Assembly (NCBI GenBank): GCA_023333565.1
Contig: JAJKFH010003927.1
Span: 372,001 to 436,000, forward strand
Direction: 5' to 3'
DNA from: Puffinus mauretanicus
Lineage: Eukaryota > Chordata > Aves > Procellariiformes > Procellariidae
DNA length: 64,000 bases
Below, piece by piece: positions 23,336 to 35,675 of this stretch. The number at the start of each line of letters is the position of its first letter. The first letter of the stretch is position 1. The position numbers and the translations under genes are program-made. A model generated the notes under the pieces. That model was not told the DNA's origin. It saw only the letters and a program-made list of their open reading frames with translations, and ran no database searches.

Positions 23336-23788
23336 TGGGAGCATCAGAAGGGCAACGCAGCTGGTGAAGGGCCTGGAGCACAAGTCTTATGAGGAGCGGC
23401 TGAGGGAACTGGGGTTGTTTAGCCTGGAGAAGAGGAGGCTGAGGGGAGACCTCATCACTCTCTACAACTACCTGAAAGGAGGTTGTAGCGAGGTGGGTGT
23501 TGGGCTCTTCTCCCAAGTAACTAGCGATAGGATGAGAGGAAATGGCCTCAAGTTGCGCCAAGGGAGGTTTAGATTGGACATTAGGAAAATTTTTTGACTG
23601 AAAGAGTGGTCAAACATTGGACCAGGCTGCCCAGGGAAGTGGTCGAGTCACCATCCCTGGAGGTATTTAAAAGACGTGTAGATGAGGCGCTTAGGGACAT
23701 GGTTTAGTGGGCATGGTGGTGTTGGGTTGACGGTTGGACTTGAGGATCTTAGAGGTCTTTTCCAACCTTAATGATTCTATGATTCTAT
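23336..23788 (+). mobile_element. CR1 LINE, 5'-truncated 3' fragment
   Basis: About 450 bp match the 3' end of an avian CR1 non-LTR retrotransposon. They include the stretch encoding the ORF2 C-terminus ([19 protein letters not shown] can be read from about 23392), the conserved 'CATCCCTGGAGGTATTTAAAAG'-type region near 23650, and a terminus made of two copies of the octamer-type unit ATTCTATG/ATTCTAT at 23773-23788, the hallmark CR1 end. The insertion is severely 5'-truncated, as most CR1 copies are. It still resembles the consensus I remember closely, with few indels, so it is among the younger insertions here. The right edge is sharp and the left edge is approximate. Confidence 0.93.
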
Positions 23789-24490
23789 CTGCAGGGCTGG
23801 TGGTGCGGGACACGATGGCTGTGACACTGCCCCCGCCTCTGGGGTGAGCTTTACCCTGGTCCAGCACAACCTGGGAGATGGCAGGAGGGGAAGGAGTTGT
23901 CCATGAAACACCCAGTTATCCTGGGTATTCTGCTTGCCATCAAGCCAGAAATTGCATGGAAAAAGGTTGCTTTCTAGCTGATTTGGGATTGTTGCTCTGG
24001 TCCAAAAGAGAACAGGGAGACAAGCATGACAGTGCCCCGCTGCTCCACACCTTTATAACAGGATGGGAGCATTTTCTGATGTGCAAAAGGGTTTTGACAT
24101 GAGCTGTGTTTCCCCAGTGGTGTCTGAAAGCAACTGATTCCTCAGATTTTCTCTTCCAATGTCTGATACATGGTGCTAGTAGATCCAGATGGCAAACACT
24201 GCAGTGCAAGGTAGGATCGGAGTCTGGCGTTTTGGTCCACCTCATCAGCATTGTAATGACAGAGGTCATTTGGGTAGCTCAGGCCTGAGTCAGATGCCAC
24301 CACCATCGTCAATAATTAGGGATATTCAGATCCACACAACAGGACCATCTTCAAAACTTGTTTCCATGGCCTGAGATAGATTGCTCTGTCACAAACCCCA
24401 GAATCCTAGCTCTGTAGTGCCTGGGATAACAAAAAACAGGTAGGAGTTAACCTCAAATGCTTTCTCAACTCATAGCCCAGCATAGATGGA

Positions 24491-24577
24491 ATAAAATAAT
24501 AGTAATAATAGTAATAGTTATAGTAATAATATAAGTAATTATATAAATGGCAACAACAACAATAATAAGAGAGTTGA
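24491..24577. repeat. AT-rich (TAA/TAATAG)n imperfect microsatellite
   Basis: An imperfect run of TAATAG/TAATAA-type trinucleotides is followed by CAACAACAACAATAATAA. It is typical of an aged trinucleotide microsatellite or a decayed A-rich tail. No transposon body is recognised beside it. Confidence 0.85.
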
Positions 24578-24968
24578 GGGAGAAAATCAATCTCTTTAAC
24601 CTAAGAAATGCAGTTTCTGCCTAGAGCAATCTGAAGTCTTGCACTGCAAGGTATCTGTTAGTTTAAGTGCTCCAACGCCAACAGGAATCGAGTGAGTAAA
24701 GCAAGCAGGCGAGCAAAGCAGAGCAGGAGCTGACGTGACAGCAAAGATTGAACAGATTTTAATTTACCTAGACAGCTCTGACATCCCTGCCCGCCCAAAG
24801 GACGCTTTGGGTTGGGTGGCATGCTGCAGCAGGTCCTGAACCTGGGCTCTCAGCCCGGTGAAGCAGCAGACGTCCCTCCCCTGGGAGAAACCCCACGTCC
24901 ACCCCAGAACGTGGGTCACGCGTCTGTGGGGCCAAACAGCTCAGCAGGGTGAACAGCAGGGGAGGAAT

Positions 24969-24982
24969 GGGGGGGGGGGGGG
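24969..24982. repeat. G14 homopolymer
   Basis: Fourteen consecutive G lie in a purine-rich surround. The length may be unreliable in short-read assemblies, and the tract could form a G-quadruplex. Confidence 0.95.
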
Positions 24983-27340
24983 CAAGGAGGGACCGGGAGC
25001 TCCCAGGCTGGAGGAAGCTGAGGAACAGCGCTGTGCCGAGGTGACCCATGAGGACTGAGCCTGGTTCAACCTCATCACACCGACCGCCAGAGCAGAGCAG
25101 GACCAGCTGCCAGCCTCCCTGCCTTCACGTGCCAGAAACTCCTCCAAGACCAATGTGGTGCAGGTTTGGGTTTTAATGAGGTAAATAGCAACGTCTGTGA
25201 GGGCCAGGAGAAACATCTGCAGGACTGCAGATGCTAAAACTCCCAGCGGTAGTTTTCCCAGTTCTTCCATCACTGGCCCTATTTAACTGGGTGCCCTGCT
25301 CAGCACCAAACCAGGAGACAGCAAGGACTCACACACCCTCCATTCCCCCTGGAAACATCTCCGCTGCAGAGCACAGCCCTGGAGGAGATGTTCAGGCCGA
25401 GTTGAGGTGCAGGTACCCTCTATTCAAAGGCTCTCAGAAAAACCAAATCCCATGGTCTTCCGCTCACCCATTTTACTCGCTCAGCTTCCCTCCTTCTCCC
25501 CTCTCCCAACTACAATTAGCGCTGAGCAGAGACATGGAAAGACACTCCAAACAAATTCTTGTGCAATCCACAAATCTCTACCTGGGCTGATTGCTCAAGT
25601 TGCCTTATTAGCATCGCACCTGCTTTAAGCGCTGACGCTGCCAAATTACATGGAAAAACATGCAAATGCTGTGTAGCTTTCTGGCAAATTATCATGCTTC
25701 CTGCACAAAGGTGAAGATTACTTGGAGGGGGGGAAGTACTAATACCATTTGGCTAATTATTGAAGCAAGAAAACTAGGAGAAAGGATGACTAAAAAAAGA
25801 TAAAAGTATCAATCCAATCGTATAGACTAACTGCCATAAGGGTGGTACAAAGAGCAGCTCTTCTGTATGGCCACTGGAATCAGTGAGGAGGCTGCTTATC
25901 TCCAGCTGGCTAACGAGACTGTTTTAGTTTTCTTCTTTAATAAACAAAAGGGAGGCTTTGGCTGTTCCTGGTGGAAAGGGAGGCGTGAGACACCAGTGAT
26001 GCACACAAAAATGATGTTAAGAGAAAGACAGCAGCATCAGGAATGCTAATAGCAGGACATGCCAGATCTACACTTGCCTGAGTGACCCCTTTGAATGCAT
26101 ATCCTAAACATTTAAAGATGTCAAGTGCTGTGGGAGAAAATCATAGGCACTCACAGAAATAAGTCTGTTTCATAAAGTGTATGTAGAAGGAGGCTGTGCA
26201 GGCAGCCTTCGCCCTGCCTACCTTCAGAGTGTTTGGCTTTGCAATCTAAACAACTTTTTTTTCATGGTTATTTGACTGAAAATTCCCAATTCCTGTTGCT
26301 TTTTCTTCCTTAAGGTAAAGTTACAGTTTGTTAGAAGGAGCGTGAAGGGGAGAAAAGAAACAGCAACTTTTGAGCAGTTGCCATCTCAGCGAAACCCAAC
26401 AGACATCTCAGCCGCTTGCTGCAGCGCCTGGGATCTCCAGCCCCTCCTTCCCAAATGAATGGCACACTCGGCCCCGTTGACTTTTTGGGTGCCCCATCCC
26501 TCTGGGACCAGCAGCCTTCAACTCTCCCTTCTCTGGTGGGGTCTCTGCTGTCTCCAGTGGCGACATGTGCCCCCTAAATGCATGGGGCCATCTTCTCCCC
26601 ACATGCTGCGTTTTCAAAGGAGGGTCTCATCTGAAGGCTTTGATACCCTTCTTCTCAGAAAGCTACAGCTGGTTACCATCAAACCATCTGATTTCTTTCT
26701 GTAAATAAATGCATTTAGTTCTGCTAGAAACTGAGCATTGGAGCAGTTTCCTCCTCTATCTTTCGGGGCATCCCAGCGGGGTCCTGCCTGGGGAGCAGCT
26801 ACACTGCCGTCCCCTGTGCCCTCCCCGTAGCTCCTGCTGCACGCCTCCTGCCGAGACCACCAGAAACGGGAGAGCGAGCGTGCAAGAATCAACCGGCGTT
26901 GTTCCTCGGGGAAGTGTGCCCTGAGATTACGCGGACGGTGAGAAATACATGTGCCTAACCCCTGGGGCCAAACATACGGCTCTCCTTCTCCCTTCAAGCA
27001 GAATTTTGTCCTATCTGGAAGTAGAGAGTGCGGGCCAAAAGAGCTGCCCCATATGCTTATTTAGAAATGACTACCCCTCTGCTCCCTTTCTTCAGGGTCT
27101 GACTTTTATCACTGAGTAATACTGCAGTCAGCTGTCTGAAAAGGCTCCCCTTTCTTTGGGATGGTCTCAAGTTTCATGCCTGCTTGTGGAGCCTTAAAAG
27201 CTTGTTTTCAGTTGTTTTTGCTTGCAAAGTGCAATTAGCACTTCGCACACATTTGATCAGGTGCTAATTTATCTCAGGGGACAATTTACCTTCCTAAATA
27301 TGTGCTAATAGTTCTCTTCAAGAAAAAAAGGAAAAAAAAG

Positions 27341-27358
27341 TGTGTGTGTGTGGGGGGG
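27341..27358. repeat. (TG)n-G7 microsatellite
   Basis: Six TG units are followed directly by a run of G. Upstream are two A-runs. Confidence 0.9.
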
Positions 27359-28579
27359 CAGGATAGAGAGAAAGCACCAGACAGAATATTTTTAACTGGA
27401 TCAAAATGATGACATTCATTTTCCTACTCATCCCTGGCTGAGTCATGCAAATCGTCCCAAAGAGGAGGATGTGCAGCAAGGACAGCGACAAGCAGCTCGG
27501 GGAAGGCAGGGCTGGAGGAGCACCCAGGGCCCGGGGAGCTGCACCTCCCAAACCCTTCCTGCCCTGCCACTGAGCACCCCGTGGCTTGGCCACGGCAGGG
27601 GCTCGTGGGGCAGGTATCACACCGCATCACCCAAACCCAAAATACAAAATTCTCCAAGAGACATTGATATACGTTCCTTTTAATCGAGGGCATTCAATGG
27701 ACATGGAAACTGTTGCACTGGGGCGGCTGGAAGGTCAATAATATGTCCTTGGTCTGGACAAGTGGGGCATAACAGTATCTCTTACACCAGCCTTGCCAGG
27801 GAGGTGTTGTAAGCAGCTCTGCAGCCTCATCCTTTTCTCAAATGGCTTTTTAAAAAAAAAAAACAAAAACGATTTTTTTACAAGAGCTCTGGTCAAGACT
27901 CATCAATTAGTTGTTGAACCTTTGGTTCAACCAACATCTAGCGCATGGAAGGGGTTGTTTCTCACAGGTGCTGCTCGGTATTGTTTGGGAAAATAAAATC
28001 AAGTTTCAAAAAAAAAAGTGCTCTTGAAAGGAAGCTGCCCAAAATCTGAAGAGTGAGAACATCACCGGTCACTTTCAAAAGCCTTTGCCACTATTCTAAC
28101 TTACATTGCCTGGTACAGCGGATTTGTAGAAACTTTATAAAAATAGAGTCAAGGTCTTTTTCTCCACTGTCATTTTGTATGACTTAGGCTGTAGCAATTC
28201 CATCACTGCCTCAGACAGTTATTCAACAACTGAAAAATTTCCCTGCCAGAGATATTTCCCAATCAAATAACATATTTCACATCACCTTCTATTTTATGCA
28301 GTATTTAAAAAAAAAAAAGCTTTACGAGCGTGGAGACCAAGCCTAGCAGATCCCCTGCCATTTTTCCCTCTGTGATGCCACCCTTCATAAACTCTCCTTT
28401 ACTCTGAGAGTAATTAACCAATTTACTCTGGGGGGGTTAATAAAAACTGCCAGATTATCACTGTAACACAGGGCAAAAGGGCAACAGGATCTCCATAACT
28501 CTCCTCAGAACAGCAAAAATGCTTTCATTCCTGTGGTGCAGGGGCCATGTGGGATGCTAGCAATTACCTGCTCCTGTGC

Positions 28580-28660
28580 TTAATGTTAGCGAACCAAAGA
28601 GAGAGCGTCACGGCACTGAGACGGTGCCATGACACTCTCTCTTTGGTTCACTAACATTAA
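28580..28660. repeat. 81-bp near-perfect inverted repeat (hairpin)
   Basis: Two 37-bp arms (28580-28616 and 28624-28660) are reverse complements at 34 of 37 positions around a 7-nt centre. The outer ends read TTAATGTTAG and CTAACATTAA. All three differences are a CpG in the left arm against the deaminated form in the right arm, so an originally perfect palindrome has decayed only by CpG deamination. Read as RNA from the minus strand, the three differences become G.U pairs and the stem is fully paired. It may be a palindromic MITE (the flanking TTAA could be a piggyBac-type target duplication, with TGTTAG as the element end), or a microRNA-like precursor. I do not recognise the family. Confidence 0.9.
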
Positions 28661-31600
28661 AGTCGCTTTAGCCAAGGTAGCCAGCTGGTCCAAATTTCCA
28701 CTGGGCTGTGGGCTGGGAAGACAGGCTCAAGACTAGTAGTTTTCATGTTTTGTTCCTTCCTCTAATTTTAATTTGGTATAGCTCAAGCATCAGTGGCTTC
28801 ATAATTTCCTTGAAAACATGGTGTCTCCTGGCCAAGGCAAGGCTACCTGGGGCTACGTGACAGGGGCCATATCCAACACTATGGAGATCCAAAATGCAGA
28901 GTGATGCCTGCAGGTGTAATGTCCCAAGACACCACAGGCAGGGAGATGCCGTGGCGATGCAGGGAGCATCCTGGGATCCACAGGGAATGGGGAGTCCTGC
29001 CGGAGAGTGGGAAGTGTGGTGGGGCCAGGTCACCTCTTGCTGGCACCCTTCGGAGGCTGTGGGACTCTGCTCAGGTTGGAGCACCTCTGCAGTTGCCATT
29101 TCAGAGGGCAGCAGTGGAAAAGTGAGCATATTTTCCTTCTGCAGAACCTCCACCCATCCCACAAATGTATTCATTTACATACTTTATCTAGCTTTCCTGC
29201 CCAAAACTATTTCCACGTGTTTTCCTTACTGCATTCAAATTGCTTCTACACCCTGTCTAATACCCCACAGGTCCCTTCAATTCACAACTGCTGTTATTTA
29301 GTGAAATGTTTTCCCTAGGTCAACAGACTTTCATTTCAGGGTAGATAATCCTCGGTATATCCCCTGCAGGAGGTAGGGCTCTGCTCTGCGACTGAGAGAC
29401 TCTTTGTCAGGGTAATAAACTGAAAGCAGGATTTAGAAGAAATTACCTAGAAATGGAGTCCTTTGCTATAGCTTTTTATTCCTCCTTCAAGCCATGTTTT
29501 CCTAAGGGCTCTTCAAAAATAGGGATCAAGAATATGTATTATCTTTGCAGAACGAAACAAAGGCAGCAGACGGATGAGTCTGCCAGGCGTGAAGGAGGGT
29601 TGGTAGAGAAGAACGTACATGCAAAGGCCACTACAAAGACAAAAAAGGCTCTATCCTTAAGTAAAGGTGAAAGAGTTATGTTTGGAGTTAGTTGTCTTTC
29701 ACATCAAAATGGGCACCTGAAAGCATTGTTTATTTGTCTGGTTTTTAATTCCTACATGGCTTTCCTAGAAAAATAAAGTTCTTTAATATAGAGTCTCCCT
29801 AGCAAAATATGATTAATTACCTTGCTTAGCTTATGACAGCAGTGGATTTGGGTTTGAATGTCTTTTCTAAGAGGCCATTCTTGGCTTAGTAGTACTGACC
29901 TCTAGTTTTCTTGTTGCTCTCTTGTTTCAAAGACAGGCATTTTAAGCAATGACAAGGTGTCTGATTTCCATCTTCCCCATTTACATGCTCTCTCTGAAAA
30001 GTAATGTAGTTTTCCTGGTCTCCCTTTCCCCTCTACACCTTTATGGCACTTGCTGGTACCTGGTGTCTTACAAAGAGAGCAAACCCAGTTCTTAGACAAA
30101 ATATGACCACTGAACTGGGTCATTTCAGTTCATAAAAATATCTACGTATCAAAGACGCGCTTCCCTGACAGTCAATCCAGACATGCTGAGGCCCTGCAAA
30201 AATGGGTGACCTTTGACTCTGAAAGGTTTCGCTGCCTTCTGTTGACTGAGCCCAGAACACAACATCCTCTGAAAACCTCAGCAGTGCAGAGCTTTTAAGA
30301 CCCCGCATTGTGGGCACTGAGAAGAATTTATTAATGGATTAACAAAAGTATTTTTACAAGCTCTGAGGGCCATTACGATTTTGCGTGTCAGAGGCACATA
30401 CAAAGCACAGAGCTGAAAGGAACTCCTGGGTCGCTGAATTCGGGTCCCTGCTGCGGCAGACAGCCAAGTTGCCTAAGCCTATACATAAATTTACCAGATT
30501 GCAGCCTACGGATGCTGGGGTGCGGGGGGGGGGGGAGTCTTGCTGCCTCTCTTGCACTTTCGAAAATGTTCTAGGACCTCCCCAGTCTTCAAAACTAACG
30601 TCTAGCCTACATGTTTTTCTGATTATCTTAGCTCATTCACTTTAGAAAATAAGGCCGACCCAGGGAGAAGATCTCTTCATCCCTTCTATTCAGTGTGAAG
30701 ATGTAGAAAAGGCATGAGCTCAGGTCTTTCAACCTCCTCCTGTAAGCAGGTTGCTGTAAAAAAAGTCCATTGTGTGCCAGTGCCAGGGCCAAGTCACTTC
30801 ACTGGAAGACCGGCAGCATGCCCTGTATGTTCCTGTTGAAGTCTCAGAAGTGACTGGTACAACAACATTGACTGTTTCACCTTCCTTTAATGGAAATGTC
30901 ATTTTAGGATAGACGTAAAAGCATTTTAAGATCAGTTAATTCTGTGAAAGATAGAGGTTAGCTTGATCCTGTGGATGACTTTCAGCTGACCCATGTATCT
31001 TCCTCCTTTACTACCACACTTGTAATTATTTTTTCCTGAAACAATTACTCTGAGCCCATGTGTGACTGAGATCAGTTTAATGCACCTGTAATTTCCCCAT
31101 TCTTGTCCCTGTCTTTACTATAAGGCTATGCTCCAACCGTGTGATGCTGGTCTTTGGTGAAGAGCACCCCTTACCTGGTGGGTTTCAGTTCTTCTTTGCC
31201 GGGGTGCCTATGTATTACTTCAGTATAGAGGGGCAAACACGACACCGTGCTCTTGACATGCCATCATTAACACATACGCTCACTGGCAGCTGTGCTTTTT
31301 TAATGCTATATATAATTTCCCAGAAGTCAGGCAACACAAGCTGAAGTAAGTATTTAACAATATTTATGGTTCGTGCCCACTGTCTGATTTGTCTTCCTGT
31401 CAGCCTTGCCTCTGCCGACATCGTCTGAAGATAATTTTCCTTTTCGGTGAGAAGCTAATCTGTGAAAAGGGAGGGAGGAGGAGGCCGGGAGAACCGGGGT
31501 CTATTGACAGAAGAGCTGTCTCAGTGAAAACGCAGGCAGTGATTTCTTACCTGTTATCATAACGAGAAAACGAAAGTCAATACAAAGCAGGGGAAAGTCA

Positions 31601-32000
31601 AATGTTGCGAGATTGCCTGTGTGTTTCTCAGTCAATAGCCAAACCTTTCACCTTTGATATTTCACCCGATGCAGTTGCCGTTTGGATGCTGCCTGCCTAC
31701 CCGCTCCGTGCCCGGGCGTGAGTCAGAGCTGATGGGTGCCAAGGCACGGGTTTGGCAAGGGGGCAGGAGGGGAGCGAGCAGGCAAGGGAGGGAGCCACCT
31801 CGCACTCTACTGGGCCCACTGCTCCCATGAATTATTATGTAAAAGCAACATTGTCATCTACAAAATAAAGAGATTATGTGAGAAAGAGACTGCTACTGAA
31901 ATAAGATTAATCAAAACCAGATCAAAATCCTCCCTTGTCTTGACCAAGAAAAAAGTTCAAGAAAATTCATGGGAAGGTCAAGAATATTGTGACTAACTAG
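28661..32000. other. Intergenic, no gene recognised
   Basis: Unique-looking DNA of mixed composition. Short open frames on both strands have no recognisable domains. A G12 homopolymer lies at 30524-30535. Confidence 0.45.
30524..30535. repeat. G12 homopolymer
   Basis: Twelve consecutive G lie in an otherwise mixed sequence. Confidence 0.95.
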
Positions 32001-35000
32001 CCTGGGCACAGACCTCTGGCTTCTGGTAGACATCTTGCTACCCTTGGCTGGTTAAAGTGGGGAGGGGAGCAGCAAAGGGGCTAGAGCCCCCTTAGACTTT
32101 GGGGTATGTGGCGCAGCCCTCTCCACCCTTGTACCAGTGGTGTCATGAGCCCCACAAGCAGTACCTGGAGATGCATTCAGCTTTCATGGAGGTGGCCAGG
32201 CGACCATCTCCCTCATGCGGGAGATGTCACCAAGGACCACCCTGTGGCCTCCTCCCCAGCTCCCAAAGGGTTTCTATGAGCAAAGAGCCTCTTGTGAAAG
32301 CCCAGAAGGACCTTGGCCTCATCTGGATCAATCCTCCAGGAGTTTCCCTGCTCTATTTGGGAAGCTGGACCAGGACTGAGGGTGGCAGGAGCTTTCACCA
32401 CCGGGCCTGGGGTACATTTAGATGCTGGTTGTTCCACTGTCTTCTGCACAATTCCTATGTTCCACTGACCGAGTTTTTTTATCAAAACATGGGTGTTTCC
32501 ATCCACCATTTTGCACAAACAGGTCTCAGATAGGAGATCCGTTCCTTACTTCACAGATTCAGTGATCTTCCTAGCTGGCAAGGGAACAAGGGGAATGAAG
32601 AAGACTGTGGTAGCGTCACTGGCAAGTGGGGACAGCCCCTGTGGGGTGTCATGTCAAAGGCGTATAAGGAACAGGTATAAACTCTGAGAGGCCTTAGCTG
32701 CACCTGATTCATTAAACTTCTTATCCTGGTGCTGATGTTCATTTTTCTCTAGGAACTGCCTTAGCTCTTGAGTCATCTTGCTTCAGGTTGCTGTCAAAAT
32801 ACCAATTTTCAGAGGAAATTCTTCGTGCTCAAGACCTCCACTGGTCAGAGGTCTCTACAAATAAAATCAATGTAGACCGAGGCATGCTATGTGGCCACCC
32901 TGACAGAAACGAATGGTATGCGAGGAAGCAGGGGGAGAAGTGCTTTGGTCCCTGCTCTCCCCTGGGACCTGGTGCTCATCCTGCTGGGGTCCCTGACAGC
33001 AGCCTTCCAGGGGCAAGACACTGCTCTGGAGAGAAAGGCTAGAGCCGGCTGGGTGGGGAGATGTCACGCACGGATAGGATTTCCTCAGCGTGGCATTTTG
33101 TCCTTCCTGCCATGCTGCCACCAAGGCCCTAAACATTGGGCTATGGGGTCCATCTCTGCCAGGCTACTGCAAAACTGTATGTCGGGGCACCTTGAGGATG
33201 CAGGTGCCCCCCAGCCCGCTCACCCAGGTTGCCCGGCTCTCGTGCGGCATTGTGCAGCTCCTCTCTGCCCTACTCGGGAGAAGCGTGAAAGCTCCTTGCT
33301 CCTGCTTTTGAGCGAGCAGCTCCCCGTGCTTCTCTGAAGGCCACCTCCGGTGCAGCAAAAACTATCTGCAGGGAAGTTTTACCGTTTTAATTTTTTTTTA
33401 ATAGAACAATTTTTCCAATCCCACTGCCTGCAAAAGCCAGCTAACTTAGTCATCCTGGGCTCCACATGTGCAGGGCTTACTGGGAGAAGGCAGCCGTCGT
33501 ACAAGTGCTATAAAATGAATTATACTCTACAGCAGCCTCTGACATCTTTGGTCCTCCTGAGGCCAGAAGTGAGTGCCAGGTCCTTCTGCTGAGATTTTTC
33601 CCTTTCCAGCAGAACAAAGTTCCCAGGTCACAACTGCTGCTACAACATGGGGTAAAGCCATGCTGAAATCAGTGATAAAATTCCCACAGATTGTGGTGCG
33701 GACCTAGATTATACCCAGGAGATTCATTTATCTGTTTATCTTATGGGCCTCGTCCTTTTGCATGTGCATATGCACACATCCAGAGATGGCATAAAATAGA
33801 GATATTTTAATGTCTGTTTATTTTATAACAAAAAAGGCCGACTCCACACCAAGAACCCTTTATTTTCAAGTTCCCAGCTAGTTTTGCTGGGGTGTGGTGT
33901 TCCTTACCTTTCACCAGAAATGCTGACACGGGAGTTACCACTAAAATTTCAGATCATAGATTACAGGCAGAAATGTTTCCTTTACTTTCAAGCTGATAAG
34001 TAAGGAGGGAGAAACTGCATGCCCATGACCAGAAGATGAACATCTGGGCATTTTTACTTCACTGGGGCATGCAGAAAGCTCACACCTTCACTTCATTCAC
34101 CTCAGACGTGGCTCTCAAAAAAGTGGAGGTGCGCAGGTGGTGAGCAGGGTGCTGTGACTGGTGGTGCACGTGCCCTGCCAGCGGCCACAGCTCGCCCGTG
34201 TTTCTAGGCTGCTGCCCCTGAGACCCCAGCACTGCAGATGGGCATGAGGCACCCAGTCCCATGCCTGAATACTCACAAGTATGGGAAGTTTTGCCGTAAA
34301 ACTCCTCCCAACCCTCAGCCACGTTGCGCAGAGCATACCGAGAGCGTGCAAAGAGCTCTCAAACAGCTGCTTGCAGCCAGCGGTAATGATCCACCAACAG
34401 CCAAGGCTGTCCTTGCGGTGTCACAGGACCGGGGGTACTAACCCTGCAGCCAAGGTGTTTCAACAGATAGTTTTATATGGGCTTTATACCTCCCCTTCAT
34501 CTTACCATCAAAGAAGCAGCGCTTGTTTTGTGCCTGACTGCTGCAAGCCCTGATTTTTCCCCAGAGGATAACGCTGTCCCAGCAAGCTGGGGAAAAGCCT
34601 TGCCACGTGCCCAGCCCTTGGAGGAAAGCCTATGTAGCCAGCAAGTGAGCTTGAAGGCTCTTCCTTCAATCCCAGACGTTGGAGTAGCATCTCTCGCTCC
34701 TCCGACTGGCTGTCCGGGGAGCTGGCAAGGAGAGACTGCTAGCTGAAGTGGAAGAGGTGGGATGTGAGACTTGGAAATACTTCTTTTAAATGAGTTTTCT
34801 TCTGGGTAATGATATCATGAAATAAATCAGGATGGAGCATCTCATCCTTGAATCACTGTGGAGCCCACCTATGACATGACTCACGGCCTCGATGACTTTT
34901 TTAGGATGACTGAACCTCATGAGGGCCCTGTGATTAAGCAGACACCAGCACTCATGAAGTTCCCTCACTTGTCAGGGCCCCAAATATAGAAGGTTTTGGT

Positions 35001-35208
35001 CCGACTGGGGGAAAGTTTTGATGAATAAAGATTTCTACAGGAGCCCACATTCACCAACAGCAGGGAGAACAGTGATTTTTTAAAATGATGCTCCCAGCCC
35101 AAATTGGGCCCTAGTTTAGCTAAGAAGCAAGATAATCTAAGCAATTCCAGCATGAGTGCTAATGTAAACACCCTCACCATCTGTTTTATTTGCACACACA
35201 CACACTCA
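32001..35208. other. Intergenic, no gene recognised
   Basis: No exon, repeat or RNA gene is recognised. The block ends in a short CA-run (35191-35205) just before the TATA-like box and CpG island of the next feature. Confidence 0.45.
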
Positions 35209-35211
35209 ATT

Positions 35212-35218
35212 TATAAAA
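35212..35218 (+). promoter_or_regulatory. TATAAAA box ahead of a CpG island
   Basis: A canonical TATAAAA lies about 30 bp before the CpG-dense sequence that begins near 35243. In this position it could direct + strand transcription starting near 35242. No known gene is recognised downstream, so this is a candidate promoter only. Confidence 0.35.
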
Positions 35219-35239
35219 TGCCAATTCTCCCTTGTTGCT

Positions 35240-35675
35240 TTTGCGAGTCGCGCATCCCACTGCAATGGGAGAAGCGGAGCAACCGGAGCCGGAGGCTGTC
35301 CCAAGCGCGGGTCCCAGCCTGGATCCGACCACAGGTGTGCTGTGCCCGTGCTGCGGCAGGCGCCGGGGTGCTGCCTAGTCTCTGCTCTCGCCGGGGAAAC
35401 CACAGTTTCATGAGCCGGGGTGCGTGCCCCCCATCCCTGCCCCGATCTCTGAGGGGCTTCGCAGCCCAGCTCTCTGCTCCGGCCATTGGGGTTGACGCGG
35501 GGGGAGCCAGCGCAGGCAGGCAATGCTCCCGGGCAACTCTGGCCATTCCCGCAGCGCCAGCGCCACCGGGTCCCGGCATAGCGAGGAGTCACGCCGGGAT
35601 GCCCTGGCCCCAAGCCCTGCTCCGGCGGAGGGAAGGGCTGAGGCTGCCTCCGCCAGCCCACATGCTGGAGGGATT
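35240..35675. promoter_or_regulatory. CpG island
   Basis: By hand count there are about 35 CpG in roughly 410 bp at about 65% G+C, observed/expected near 0.8. This meets the usual island criteria and contrasts with AT-rich flanks. It overlaps a 212-codon open frame (35104-35742, +) and others on the minus strand. None has a recognisable domain, and multi-frame openness is expected from CpG-rich composition. A promoter of an unannotated noncoding RNA, or a developmental enhancer with island character, would both fit. Confidence 0.6.

Larger units (their letters stand above)
23789..28579. other. Intergenic with candidate conserved noncoding blocks
   Basis: No gene is recognised. The stretch at about 25580-25720 mixes TTAAGCGC, TGACGCTG, a POU octamer (ATGCAAAT at 25660-25667) and several AAATTA/ATTA cores with no sign of repeat origin. 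That at about 27190-27310 holds CAATTAGCA, GTGCTAATT and TGCTAATA. Both have the look of developmental enhancers, but conservation was not tested. A TG-run followed by G7 is at 27341-27358. Confidence 0.4.
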
